64,000 nucleotides of DNA from Eunapius fragilis (taxonomy: Eukaryota; Porifera; Demospongiae; Spongillida; Spongillidae): positions 15,791,110 through 15,855,109 of the forward strand of contig OY811972.1 in NCBI GenBank assembly GCA_963681505.1, given 5' to 3'. Position 1 is the stretch's first letter, and each line of letters opens with the position of its first letter. The position numbers and the translations under genes were made by a program. This document shows positions 1-11,170 of the stretch, piece by piece. A model generated the notes under the pieces. The model had not been told where the DNA came from, did not search any database, and saw only the letters and a program-made list of their open reading frames with translations.

Positions 1-1383
1 AGAGGAGGAGAGGAAGGAGGACTGTTTCTTTGATGAGGATGACGTGAGGAGGGACATGGCCATCTTGAGTGAGGCCACAGCTTGCTCCATGTTGTCCTGT
101 GCCCTCATCACCCTGGCCCTCACCAGGTGGTACAGGGGGAAGGACTGGACCTCAAAATGGCGGCTGAGGGCCTGCTCCAGGGACTGCATGCTCAGCTTGG
201 GGTTCCCCTGGTGGAGGTTGATCTGGGCCATCATCAGGAGGGAGGGGGTGGAGTCTGGGGCGCGGTCAAGGCACCGTTGGAGGAGCTGGTGGGCAGTCTC
301 TGCCTGACCTAGTGATCAACATTAGCAAAGTAACCTATTTATTCAAGACCCACGTATTCAAGATATTTAATGGTAGGATTATAATCAAAAATTACCAGGT
401 CATAAGCCCCCCACCCCCAACCAATAGTAAAATGGCTTGTGTTTCAATGATTGTATCTCCATAACGGATAATACTTTGCAAAGGTTTAAAAAATAAAATG
501 ATACTCCTACATGGTACCCCTACATGGTACCCCTACATGGTACTCCTACATGGTACTCCTACATGGTACTCCTACATGGTACCCCTACATGGTACTGTAC
601 ATGGTACTGTACATGTACATGATCTTGAAAAAGGTACTCATGGTTATGGAAATACGCACATTTAAAAACAACCCTTTTTTGATCCGTTGGGGGTAGAGGG
701 AGGGAAGTTGCGGGAGGAGGATAATAAGTACAGTACTAATCCAAGACCCCAACATACTAGGCATGAGCTTATAGGGGAACATGTAGTGAAATATTATTTT
801 GAGTGAGTACATCCATCTGCTATGGGTCATTAGGCCAGAACCCTCACAGAGGGGCGTGGTAACATGTTCATATGGTAAGATACAGTTGCGTGATGCACAC
901 ATGAGTGGTAGTATTACTGAACCATACGAATAGCTATACCTAACGAAAGGGGAAACCAGTTAGTTATCCTTGGTGATCACATGAGGTCACATGACCAAAG
1001 TGTTTGGAGATCTGTCTACTGCTGTCACATGATCTGATGTCACCTGACCTGATAGGAACTTGACCCTGGACATCAGGTATAAGGCTTCCATCATCCCTGG
1101 AACACTCTTTGTCAACGGATCCAAGATGGCCGCAGCCTTCAGTAGGATGGGCGGAGCTTGGGAGGAGCTAGTGGTAGGCTGAGTAGTGCATGTGTGCTCT
1201 AGGTGAGGCCAGTGAGGTGGGTACACATGTGCTGACCTCATTGGGAGCATAGTTGAGGAGGAGGGAGATGACATCAAGAAGGAATGCAGGGTTGAGGACA
1301 TAGAAGTACTTTGGACTCATGGGGCACCCCTGTGGGAAGGGGGAGGCAGGGAGGGGGAGGAGAGAGAGGGGAGGGAGGGAGGG

Positions 1384-1469
<86 letters not shown>

Positions 1470-3850
1470 GATTGGTTGAAGGTTGACTACCCCATGATTA
1501 CCATGACACCGTACCTTGATACTCCCAAAGTGGACCTCCACCACCTCCTCCAGTGCCTTCATGACATCACCATGGGGCTGTCCCTTCTTGTGTACCAGGA
1601 GGGCAGTGAGGAAGAGGAGGTTGGCCTGCTTCCCAATGGAGGACTGCACCTCCCTCAGGAAGTCCAGCTGTTGCTCCGCCTCCCCCAGCTGCCCCTCCAG
1701 TATCTGACAGTGGATGATGCCTGCCAGGGCTGGGACACTGGTCTCATCCAGGTTGAAGGCCTTCTTGTAGGTCTGAAGGGCCTCCTTCACTTGGGACATT
1801 CCATTGGTGTTCCATCTCCAATGCTTGCACAATGTCTCCATTGGCATCATTCAGTAGATATATCCCAAACGTTGGATACTTTACACCAACTTCTACAGCT
1901 ACATTGACCTTCTTAGCAGACAATGATAATAGTTCTGGCATGGTGGGTGTTCCTGGAAGTGGGGCAAACCATAAACCATTCAATGGTTAACTTCTACTGT
2001 GCAGCCTGCATACAAGAATATGTAGATGTACATGACCCGGCCACAGCTTGGTTCTAAACATGTCCTCCATATGCACAAAAGGACCCATCAATCTGGCATA
2101 GGGCAGACACATCTCATAATAAAGGGCGTGGTTCTTGGGCTCAAAGCGGTCAATGAGGAGGAGCAGGTGGGCAAGCCTGTTGACAGCCTCATCCCTGGAC
2201 CCCTCCTTGGCCAGCAGCTCCAGGATGAGGAGGGAGGTGGCCTCCACACCTCCCTGCTCCTGCTGCAGGGTGAGGCAGCGCTGGGAGGTCTCCACTGCCT
2301 GCTCCCAGTCCTGGAGGGCCAACTGGACCTTCATCTTGTCCAGCAGGGCGGGCACAGAGCCAGGGTAGGAGGCCACAGCTTGGTTGAGGAGGTCCAGGGC
2401 GTGGCTGAAGTTGTGACGTGAGAGGTAGTACCTGGCCTGTGGGGGGGGGGGGGGGGGGGCCAGGGGTGTGGTCAACGATGACAGGGGATAGGCATCATGA
2501 TATGTAGTGTAAGAATAATGTGGTGTGTGAGGAGTGTGTGCGTGTGTGTGGGGTATATATGAGGGATAAACTGCACACAAAACACATACGCACACACACA
2601 CACAAACACACCTTGCCCAACATGGCATCCAATGGTTTGGGTTGCTCAGTTCTGTTAGGTGGAAGAGAAGCTCCATACCATAGCATAAGCCACACCCCCT
2701 CACTATCCACTCACCCTGCCAACACTTCATCAAAGTACTTCACTGATTTCTTCACAAATGCATCTCTGTTGCAAGTCAGGTCTATCCAGCCTTGGAGGGT
2801 AAGCCCCTGTAATGATGAGGTTAATCAAACTACATGGATGATGGGGAGCAGGTAACCAGACCTCTTTGGAGGCAGGAGACATCTTGAGCATACGACTGAC
2901 ATACTCTCTGGCTTTGTCGTGTTTCCCTGTCAGCCATAAGAACATCCCTGCATAGTAGAGGGACTGGGGAGGAGGGTAGGAGAAGGGGTAAAGAGGGAGG
3001 AGTGGAGAGGGGAGGGGGAGAGGGGGGGGAGAGGGGAGGGGAGAGGCGATGGGGTGGACAGGGGAGGGAGAGGGAGGGGAGAGTGAGAAGAGGCAAGACA
3101 AAGATAAACATACATGATGGCTGACCATCATCTCCAGCCATCTCACCTTCTCTCCACAGGTAGTCCTTTCAGATCGAATTTTGCCTTCTAGCTGTTGGAT
3201 TGCTTCGCGATCTGCATCACCATGGTGATGGTGGTGGGCGTGGTGAGGTGTAGTACTGAAGCTCACCTACTGTCTTGCACTTTTTGTGGGCGTGGATCAT
3301 CAGCATGGAGGAACACAGGACCATGTCTCTGTTGTCTGCAATATTCTCTAACTCTCTGATCCCTTCTGACGTGCGGTCTGTACTTGTACGTGGACGGGAC
3401 GGAGTTCGATCACCGTATTAGTGTATAGTCTCGTACCCAGACCGTCTATGACGTAAGCGATTATCGCTGTAAACAGTATAATCACTACGTTCTGAACGTA
3501 GTGATTATACTGTTTACAACGATAATCGCTTACGTCATAGACGGTCTGGGTACGAGACTAATTAGTGTATGGGTTGACCCTGTCATTACCTTCCATTACG
3601 ATGCCATACGCCTTCCAGAACAGCAGTGCAGGGTCAGAGCCGTAGGTCTTAAGGAGCTCCATGACAACCGTCTGCACGTGGCGGTAGTACCCTTCCCGTG
3701 CGTAGTACAGAACGGAAGCCTACGTACGGGATAAATAGACTTCATTAAAAAGACCATTAATTTCAAAACCTATTAGCGCTAGCCGTATTGAGGTTACAAC
3801 CGAAACATTTGCTTTAGGTTGCTCACCATAACTTTGTTGGATTCGGCCAT
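1..3850 (-). CDS. TTC21B: TTC21B (IFT139) copy 1, 5' portion, damaged
   Basis: IFT139 is the TPR-repeat subunit of the IFT-A complex that carries cargo back along the cilium. Exons read from the minus strand with good splice sites: 3827-3850 (start, MAESNKVM), 3590-3719, 3267-3377, 3147-3211, 2862-2963, 2715-2806, 2612-2651, 2089-2436, 1515-about 1796, 1237-1329, 1049-1178 and 1-308, the last continuing left of the window. Family-like TPR stretches include [35 protein letters not shown] and [20 protein letters not shown]. Exon 9 and the first codons of exon 10 are missing, replaced by foreign sequence at about 1797-2049. The donor after the exon ending at 2089 reads AT instead of GT (position 2088). 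The copy is probably not functional as read, unless the assembly is wrong here. It lies just downstream of a Death-domain gene on the same strand. Confidence 0.88.
505..620. repeat. 13-bp minisatellite in TTC21B copy 1 intron
   Basis: About eight copies of a 13-base unit, CCTACATGGTACY. The second copy has a single related unit at this place, so the array arose after the segmental duplication. Confidence 0.85.
1389..1466. repeat. (GA)n microsatellite in TTC21B copy 1 intron
   Basis: Pure GA dinucleotide run in the intron between exons 10 and 11. The matching intron of the second copy has only a short purine-rich tract, so the run expanded after the duplication. Confidence 0.9.
1797..2049 (-). 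pseudogene. Death-domain exon fragment replacing TTC21B exon 9
   Basis: The minus strand from a good acceptor near 1957 encodes the first half of a sponge-type Death domain (motifs [18 protein letters not shown] and ALEMEHQWN), related to KYYALGIQLLGDDNG in the Death exon at 48147-48431. It ends abruptly where TTC21B exon 10 sequence begins, and it joins that exon out of frame. It takes the place of about 310 bases present in the other TTC21B copy (61393-61702), so TTC21B exon 9 is lost here. Illegitimate recombination or an assembly chimera could explain it. Confidence 0.7.
3426..3560. mobile_element. Palindromic MITE, family I, copy 1 (135 bp)
   Basis: Almost perfect palindrome with ends TAGTCTCGTACCCAGACC and its reverse complement, flanked by the 9-base direct repeat ATTAGTGTA (3417-3425 and 3561-3569). 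It lies in intron 2 of TTC21B copy 1 and is absent from copy 2, whose sequence shows the empty site. A 9-base target duplication points to a Mutator-like transposase acting in trans. That family assignment is inference. Confidence 0.9.
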
Positions 3851-3873
3851 TTCGCTAGCGAATAACTCAAATG

Positions 3874-3887
3874 GTTACCATAGCAAC
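3874..3887. promoter_or_regulatory. RFX X-box upstream of TTC21B copy 1
   Basis: GTTACCATAGCAAC matches the RFX/DAF-19 X-box consensus (GTNRCC, 1-3 bases, RGYAAC) with no mismatch. It lies 23 bases upstream of the TTC21B start codon. RFX factors drive ciliary genes through such sites in animals. The motif is seen directly; its use by RFX is inferred from the ciliary role of the gene. Confidence 0.75.
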
Positions 3888-3895
3888 ACTATTAA

Positions 3896-3905
3896 CGCAT
3901 GCGCA
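3896..3905. promoter_or_regulatory. NRF1-like site, TTC21B copy 1 promoter
   Basis: CGCATGCGCA resembles the NRF1 palindrome (GCGCATGCGC) and sits 9 bases beyond the X-box. It is also present in the second TTC21B copy. Function is inferred from the motif only. Confidence 0.35.
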
Positions 3906-4091
3906 CTATTCCCTGTTTAGAATATATATCACCGTTTTCCCCACGTGATGACCACGCCCATTTATTGCCATGACACGTATGAACTGGTGCACGTATATAA
4001 TCTCTCTATATTGTATAGTCATAATAGGTGGTATATGCCCAAGCCAGATGTATATGTATAATTATTGATTGATGAAGTGCACAGTCATATT

Positions 4092-4379
4092 AACAAGTAA
4101 ATAAAAACATTCTCTACGAGAAAGTTGGTGGGATATAGGATTTGATTATGACATTGGTGGTGTAAAAAGCAAGGAAACAAGGTCTTATCAGAAGGGAAAA
4201 TGTCATAGTCCTATATTTAGCAGATTTCTAGGGCATGTGTTGTTTGTGTGCTAAATATAGGACTATGACATTTTCCCTTCTGATAAGACCTTGTTTCCTT
4301 GCTTTTTACACCACCAATGTCATAATCAAATCCTATATCCCACCAACTTTCTCGTAGAGAATGTTTTTATTTACTTGTT
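4092..4379. mobile_element. Foldback element, family II, copy 1 (about 288 bp)
   Basis: Long near-perfect inverted repeat: AACAAGTAAATAAAAACATT on the left and its complement on the right, with a short loop near 4225-4245. It is part of an 840-base insertion (4092-4931) absent from the duplicate locus near 63640. Other copies lie at 16424-16680, 17829-18115 and 23762-24062. Confidence 0.88.
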
Positions 4380-4421
4380 TTCTTTATTTTTTTTTCATAC
4401 CCATTTAATTATACAAGACAT

Positions 4422-4554
4422 TAGTCTCGTACCCAGACCGTCTATGACGTAAGCGATTATCGCTGTAAACAGTATAATCACTACGTCCATACGTATGGAC
4501 GTAGTGTTTACAGCGATAATCGCTTACGTCATAGACGGTCTGGGTACGAGACTA
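4422..4554. mobile_element. Palindromic MITE, family I, copy 2 (133 bp)
   Basis: Same ends and arms as the element at 3426-3560, with a different central loop and a small deletion in one arm. It is flanked by the 9-base target duplication ACAAGACAT (4413-4421 and 4555-4563). Confidence 0.9.
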
Positions 4555-4563
4555 ACAAGACAT

Positions 4564-4931
4564 AGGAGGCTGATAGTCGATTGTTTATCATTATATAAAA
4601 GCGAGTCCTCCAGCCGATTCTGAAGCTATTGGTGAAATTTTCATCGCTTAGAAATGTTCCTGTCCTGAGTTATGCATTGCCAAGAAGAAGAAGAATGGGA
4701 AGACGACCCGCCCCTTGTTCCGAGACTGGGTACGAGGACGGGCAGTACACTCTTGTTCTCAACAACCACGCGGTTCAGCGACATGAAACAAAAACGAAAC
4801 TACTCATTTTTGACTTCTAGATCGATTGCTAAAACAAGCTACACGATCCGATCGTCGGGAGTGTTGTTACAGACGGGTCGCGTTTTTTAAATGACATTCA
4901 TAGTCGGGGTCAAATCCGAAACTTCCGATAC
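4564..4931. repeat. Dispersed repeat C, copy 1
   Basis: A segment of about 370 bases that recurs in reverse orientation at 23243-23640 and in more diverged form at about 15740-16130 and 16790-17130. No convincing coding sequence was seen. At each locus a family II foldback element lies on the same side. It belongs to the insertion that separates the Death exon from the TTC21B promoter in this duplicate only. Confidence 0.7.
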
Positions 4932-4973
4932 ATATCAGTCATGCAACTAGATTACATACACACAGTCATGTCA

Positions 4974-5469
4974 TTAACTTTTTAAATATGCTCCTCTGCT
5001 ATCCCCCTTGTTTTGTTCATGTACTAAAGGCACACTATGCTCCTCTGCTATCTTCCTCGCCAATGCTGGGTTGTTTCCTCCAACAGATCTGTGTACAGCT
5101 TGGCACAACACTTTCCAAGATGGCTGACAAAACTTTTTGGCATCATAGTGTTGTTGCTGTAGCCAAGCATGAAGGACATCTGTGAGACATTCATTTGGGT
5201 CATTGGGATGTTTTGCTGAAATAGTATCCAGCCCTGCACGTCTAATCCCTAAGGCCAATCCTAGGGATTTCCATTTTGCTGCTATATCCAGTACTGCCTC
5301 CATTACATCCAAAAGGTCATCCTCACCTGGGCCAAGGGGTGTGGTTTGTAAGACACAACACTGCATGATGTGCTCAACATACCAAGAGGGTCACCAGACA
5401 CACTTGAGAAATCACCACCTGTACCTCCAACCCCATGTCCTCGAGTTCCTTTGCTCTGTCTTCTACTAT
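4974..5469 (-). CDS. C-terminal linker and Death domain exons of the Roc-COR/FN3 gene
   Basis: Two exons, 5383-5469 (29-codon Gly/Ser-rich linker) and 4974-5326 (Death domain and stop), are joined by a 56-base intron, with phase 1 at the joins. The Death-fold helices run from GEDDLLDVMEAVLDIAAKW through LDTISAKHPNDPNECLTDVL to the conserved SWKVLCQAV near the end, then about 13 residues to the stop. Death domains make homotypic contacts in apoptotic and immune signalling. The phase 1 acceptor fits every upstream FN3 exon, so this is read as the C-terminus of the chain starting near 37520. Close relatives lie at 45907-46265 and 63697-64000. Confidence 0.8.
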
Positions 5470-6258
5470 CTGCAGTGAGTTAAATGTTATGCATCAAAAA
5501 TGCACGTTCAGTATTCTGTGCTTTATATACTACTGCTTAAATTAGTGTAGCTGCTAAGGCTTCTGCAGACAATTTTCAACATTTCAGGAAGAAATGGTGG
5601 AGTATTTTTAGAACATCAGGAAACATGTCAGATCTTGAATATCAAAAGTAAAGAAAATGGGAAAGCTCGGAATTGAAGGCAAAGGTGGTGGAAAAAGAAA
5701 GGGAACAAGGTTATTTAGACATAGAAAACGTATATTTAGCATGTGTAAATGCAATTGAACTAAAAAGAAGGTTTTTGTCTCATGTCACTTTCCCCACAAC
5801 TTGTTCGTTTCTTTGCAAATTTAACGAGCACCTACTCACATATACCTATATTGTGTATATATATAGCCATAAGAGAATGGCTCCCCACTCTGGTTCACTA
5901 CTTGATAATGATGGAGTGGACGAGACAGCATTTTGGGTGGGGGTGGATGGGTTTCTATTTAATGCACACCATTGTAGGGCAACGTCATATTAACTGACAG
6001 CGCCTACACTATTTTGAGCCTGCTTCGTACAAGGACTGACGCAGACACGGACGTTAGGTATGCAGTCAGAGAGGTTTGTGCTGGACTCTGTGAAGACTGA
6101 GCAGCCTGTGCCCACACCAGACCAGTGAGTGGCTTCTCCCTGTCCTGTGCACATTAACAAGTAGTTGTATTAACAACCTGCATCCTTCTCTCAATTATGA
6201 TATATGGCTAACATACAACATGCATGATCTATACTGGTTTGAAATACATTTCACTCAC
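5470..6258. other. Intron between FN3 array and linker exon; possible plus-strand exon
   Basis: No minus-strand exon was seen. On the plus strand, 6060-6122 reads MQSERFVLDSVKTEQPVPTP followed by a strong donor (GTGAGTGG), as a first coding exon would. No second exon or known family was recognised, so this may be chance or a gene scrap. The rest is AT-rich with nothing recognised. Confidence 0.3.
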
Positions 6259-6540
6259 CATCTTCTAGTGTTCTGGCAGTGATCGGAGTGCAGTACTCCC
6301 CATAATCCACTGTTTTGGCCCTCACACGTATGGTGTACTCAGTGTGTGGTCTTAGACCAGTCAGCTCTGTACTGGTAGTATTTCCAGCAATATCATGAAA
6401 GCATTCACTTTCACCATGTGGAGCGTAGCTGACTTGATAGCCCCTTATGATACCATTTGCATCATGTGGTAGTTGCCAAGATATGGTCATGGATGTAGCT
6501 TTGATATTATCAGCCTTCAGTCCAATTGGAGGAGAAGGAA
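6259..6540 (-). CDS. FN3 domain exon, array unit 1 (last before the linker)
   Basis: 94 codons, phase 1 at both ends, with acceptor after CACGTAG and donor GTGAGTG. It has the FN3 signature ISW near the start, GYQVSY in the middle and the TELTGLRPHTEYTIRVRA strand pair. It differs from its neighbours in LKAD, QLPHD and a Cys in YGEYCTPI. FN3 domains are Ig-like folds that mediate protein contacts. Confidence 0.9.
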
Positions 6541-7028
6541 CTACGTGGTGTGGGATAAAACAATTGCACACTGGTCTACACTAAACTAGAATCAAGATAA
6601 ACACATAGGAAGTAGATATTGGGAAGGGGGATTGGGGGTTTGAGGGGTGGGGGTTCAAATTGTGATAATGTAGTCCTCACTGCAAGACGCCCCCCCCTAT
6701 CAGGGTCTGATATTTAGCTTTTCCAGTTCTTATTTCTGCATGCACAGATAACCATCCTAGCCTGCCTTATAGTCAGGCATGGGGCAGGTGAACGCAGTGC
6801 ACTTAAGGTGATATTCCAGGTTAATTATGATTTTAAATGGCACACAGACAAACAGCTGAAATGAATATAATGGTATCTTTGCAGGACTCACCAAGCTGCC
6901 CCCCACTCCCCCTCCCTTTTCTATCGCCACTGGGAAGCATAAACGTTACCACAATTAAGTACCACACACATGATGATCACACACAAATTACTTCTTATGT
7001 ATCTTTGAAATCAACCATATAAACTCAC

Positions 7029-7310
7029 CATCTTCAAGTGTTCTGGCAGTGATTGGAGTGCTGTACTCCCCATAATCCACTGTCGTGGCCCTCACACGTA
7101 TGGAGTACTCAGTGTGTGGTCTTAGACCAGTCAGCTCTGTACTGGTAGTATTTCCAGCAATATCATGAAAGTATTCACTTTCACCATGTGGAGCGTAGCT
7201 GACTTGATAGCCCCTTATGATACCATTTGCATCATGCGGTGGTTGCCAAGATATGGTCATGGATGTAGCTTTGATATTATCAGCCTTCCGTCCAATTGGA
7301 GGAGAAGGAA
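7029..7310 (-). CDS. FN3 domain exon, array unit 2
   Basis: 94 codons, phase 1-1. Nearly identical to the exons at 10121 and 12440 (RKADNIK, GESEYFHDIAGN) but with EYSIRV in place of EYTIRV. Confidence 0.9.
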
Positions 7311-7796
7311 CTACATGGTGTGGGATAAAACTATTGCACACTGGTCTACAATAAACTAGAGTCAAGATAAACACATACGAAGTAGATATTGGGAAGGGGG
7401 ATTGGGGGCTTGAGGGGTGGGGGTTCAAATTGTGATAATGTAGTCCTCACTGCAAGACGCCCCCCCTATCAGGGTCTGATATTTAGCTTTTCCAGTTCTT
7501 ATTTCTGCATGCACAGATAACCATCCTAGCCTGCCTTATAGTCAGGCATGGGGCAGGTGAACGCAGTGCACTTAAGGTGATATTCCAGGTTAATTATGAT
7601 TTTAAATGGCACACAGACAAACAGCTGAAATGAATATAATGGTATCTTTGCAGGACTCACCAAGCTGCCCCCACTCCCCCAACCTTTTCTATCCCCACTG
7701 GGAAGCATAAACATTACCACAATTAAGTACCACACACATGATGATCACACACAAATTACTTCTTATGTATCTTTGAAAGCAACCATATAAACTCAC

Positions 7797-8078
7797 CATC
7801 TTCAAGTGTTCTGGCAGTGATTGGAGTGCTGTACTCCCCATAATCCACTGTCGTGGCCCTCACACGTATGGTGTACTCAGTGTGTGGTCTTAGACCAGTC
7901 AGCTCTGTACTGGTAGTATTTCCAGCAACATCATGAAAGCATTCACTTTCACCATGTGGAGTGTAGCTGACTTGATAGCCCCCTATGATACCATTTGCAT
8001 CATGCGGTGGTTGCCAAGATATGGTCATGCATGTAGCTTTGATATTATCAGCCTTCCGTCCAATTGGAGGAGAAGGAA
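7797..8078 (-). CDS. FN3 domain exon, array unit 3
   Basis: 94 codons, phase 1-1. Variants are KATCMTISW, NGIIGGYQ and GESECFHDVAGN. The intron flanks closely match unit 4. Confidence 0.9.
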
Positions 8079-8566
8079 CTATATGGTGTGGGATAAAACT
8101 ATTGCACACTGGTCTACAATAAACTAGAATCAAGATAAACAAATAAAAAGTAGATATTGGGAAGGGGGGTTGGGGGCTTGAGGGGTGGGGGTTCAAATTG
8201 TGATAATGTAGTCCTCACTGCAAGACGCCCCCCCTATCAGGGTCTGATATTTAGCTTTTCCAGTTCTTATTTCTGCATGCACAGATAACCATCCTAGCCT
8301 GCCTTATAGTCAGGCATGGGGCAGGTGAACGCAGTGCACTTAAGGTGATATTCCAGGTTAATTATGATTTTAAATGGCACACAGACAGAAACAGCTGAAA
8401 TGAATATAATGGTATCTTTGCAGGACTCACCAAGCTGCCCCCACTCCCCCAACCTTTTCTATCCCCACTGGGAAGCATAAACGTTACCACAATTAAGTAC
8501 CACACACATGATGATCACACACAAATTACTTCTTATGTATCTTTGAAAGCAACCATATAAACTCAC

Positions 8567-8848
8567 CATCTTCAAGTGTTCTGGCAGTGATTGGAGTGCT
8601 GTACTCCCCATAATCCACTGTCTTGGCCCTCACACGTATGGTGTACTCAGTGTGTGGTCTTAGACCAGTCAGCTCTGTACTGGTAGTATTTCCAGCAACA
8701 TCATGAAAGCATTCACTTTCACCATGTGGAGTGTAGCTGACTTGATAGCCCCTTATGATACCATTTGCATCATGCGGTGGTTGCCAAGATATGGTCATGT
8801 ATGTAGCTTTGATATTATCAGCCTTCCGTCCAATTGGAGGAGAAGGAA
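8567..8848 (-). CDS. FN3 domain exon, array unit 4
   Basis: 94 codons, phase 1-1. Variants are KATYMTISW and RAKTVDYG; otherwise it matches unit 3. Confidence 0.9.
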
Positions 8849-9337
8849 CTATATGGTGTGGGATAAAACTATTGCACACTGGTCTACAATAAACTAGAAT
8901 CAAGATAAACAAATAAAAAGTAGATATTGGGAAGGGGGGTTGGGGGCTTGAGGGGTGGGGGTTCAAATAGTGATAATGTAGTCCTCACTGCAAGACGCCC
9001 CCCTATCAGGGTCTGATATTTAGCTTTTCCAGTTCTTATTTCTGCATGCACAGATAACCATCCTAGCCTGCCTTATAGTCAGGCATGGGGCAGGTGAACG
9101 CAGTGCACTTAAGGTGATATTCCAGGTTAATTATGATTTTAAATGGCACACAGACAAACAGCTGAAATGAATATAATGGTATCTTTGCAGGACTCACCAA
9201 GCTGCCCCCCACCACTCCCCCTCCCTGTTCTATCGCCACTGGGAAGCATAAACATTACCACAATTAAGTACCACACACATGATAATCACACACAAATTAC
9301 TTCTTATGTATCTTTGAAATCAACCATATAAACTCAC

Positions 9338-9619
9338 CATCTTCAAGTGTTCTGACAGTGATTGGAGTGCTGTACTCCCCATAATCCACTGTTATGGCCC
9401 TCACACGTACGGTGTACTCAGTGTGTGGTCTTAGACCAGTCAGCTGGGTACTGGTAGTATTTCCAGCAACATTATGAAGACATTCACTTTCCCCATGTGG
9501 AGTGTAGCCGACTTGATAGCCCCTTATGATACCATTTGTATCATGTGGTAGTTGCCAAGATATGGTTATGGATGTAGCTTTGTTATTATCAGCCTTCAGT
9601 CCAATTGGAGGAGAAGGAA
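9338..9619 (-). CDS. FN3 domain exon, array unit 5
   Basis: 94 codons, phase 1-1. A distinct subtype (DNNKATSITISW, GYQVGYTPHG, ECLHNVAGN, RAITVDYG) shared exactly with unit 8 at 11661, which marks the 2.32 kb higher-order duplication. Confidence 0.9.
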
Positions 9620-10120
9620 CTACATGGTGTGGGATAAAACAATTGCACACTGGTCTACAATAAACTAGAATCAAGATAAACACATAGGAAGTAGACATTG
9701 GGAAGGGGGATTGGGGGCTTGAGGGGTGGGGGTTCAAATTGTGATAATGTAGTCCTCACTGCAAGACGCCCCCCCCCCCCCCCCCCCCCCATCAGGGTCT
9801 GATATTCAGCTTTTCCAGTTCTTATTTCTGCATGCACAGATAACCATCCTAGCCTGCCTTATAGTCAGGCATGGGGCAGGTGAACGCAGTGTACTTAAGG
9901 TGATATTCCAGGTTAATTATGATTTTAAATGGCACACAGACAAACAGCTGAAATGAATATAATGGTATCTTTGCAGGACTCACCAAGCTGCCCCCCATTC
10001 CCCCTCCCTTTTCTATCGCCACTGGGAAGCATAAACATTACCACAATTAAGTACCACACACATGATGATCACACACAAATTACTTCTTATGTATCTTTGA
10101 AAGCAACCATATAAACTCAC

Positions 10121-10402
10121 CATCTTCAAGTGTTCTGGCAGTGATTGGAGTGCTGTACTCCCCATAATCCACTGTCGTGGCCCTCACACGTATGGTGTAC
10201 TCAGTGTGTGGTCTTAGACCAGTCAGCTCGGTACTGGTAGTATTTCCAGCAATATCATGAAAGTATTCACTTTCACCATGTGGAGCGTAGCTGACTTGAT
10301 AGCCCCTTATGATACCATTTGCATCATGCGGTGGTTGCCAAGATATGGTCATGGATGTAGCTTTGATATTATCAGCCTTCCGTCCAATTGGAGGAGAAGG
10401 AA
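10121..10402 (-). CDS. FN3 domain exon, array unit 6
   Basis: 94 codons, phase 1-1. The translation is identical to unit 9 at 12440. Confidence 0.9.
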
Positions 10403-10888
10403 CTACATGGTGTGGGATAAAACTATTGCACACTGGTCTACAATAAACTAGAGTCAAGATAAACACATACGAAGTAGATATCGGGAAGGGGGATTGGGGG
10501 CTTGAGGGGTGAGGGTTCAAATTGTGATAATGTAGTCCTCACTGCAAGACGCCCCCCCTATCAGGGTCTGATATTTATCTTTTCCAGTTCTTATTTCTGC
10601 ATGCACAGATAACCATCCTAGCCTGCCTTATAGTCAGGCATGGGGCAGGTGAACGCAGTGCACTTAAGGTGATATTCCAGGTTAATTATGATTTTAAATG
10701 GCACACAGACAAACAGCTGAAATGAATATAATGGTATCTTTGCAGGACTCACCAAGCTGCCCCCACTCCCCCACCCTTTTCTATCGCCACTGGGAAGCAT
10801 AAACTTTACCACAATTAAGTACCACACACATGATGATCACACACAAATTACTTCTTATGTATCTTTGAAAGCAACCATATAAACTCAC

Positions 10889-11170
10889 CATCTTCAAGTG
10901 TGCTGGCAGTGATTGGAGTGCTGTACTCCCCATAATCCACTGTCTTGGCCCTCACACGTATGGTGTACTCAGTGTGTGGTCTTAGACCAGTCAGCTCGGT
11001 ACTGGTAGTATTTCCAGCAATATCATGAAAGTATTCACTTTCACCATGTGGAGCGTAGCTGACTTGATAGCCCCTTATGATACCATTTGCATCATGCGGT
11101 GGTTGCCAAGATATGGTCATGGATGTAGCTTTGATATTATCAGCCTTCCGTCCAATTGGAGGAGAAGGAA
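10889..11170 (-). CDS. FN3 domain exon, array unit 7
   Basis: 94 codons, phase 1-1. Its C-terminal half (RAKTVDYGEYSTPITASTLE) is shared with the exon at 13208, placing a crossover boundary inside that exon. Confidence 0.9.

Noticed and set aside
1311-1907. Plus-strand open frame of 198 codons
   Set aside because: It is the antisense of TTC21B exon 10 plus the GA microsatellite.
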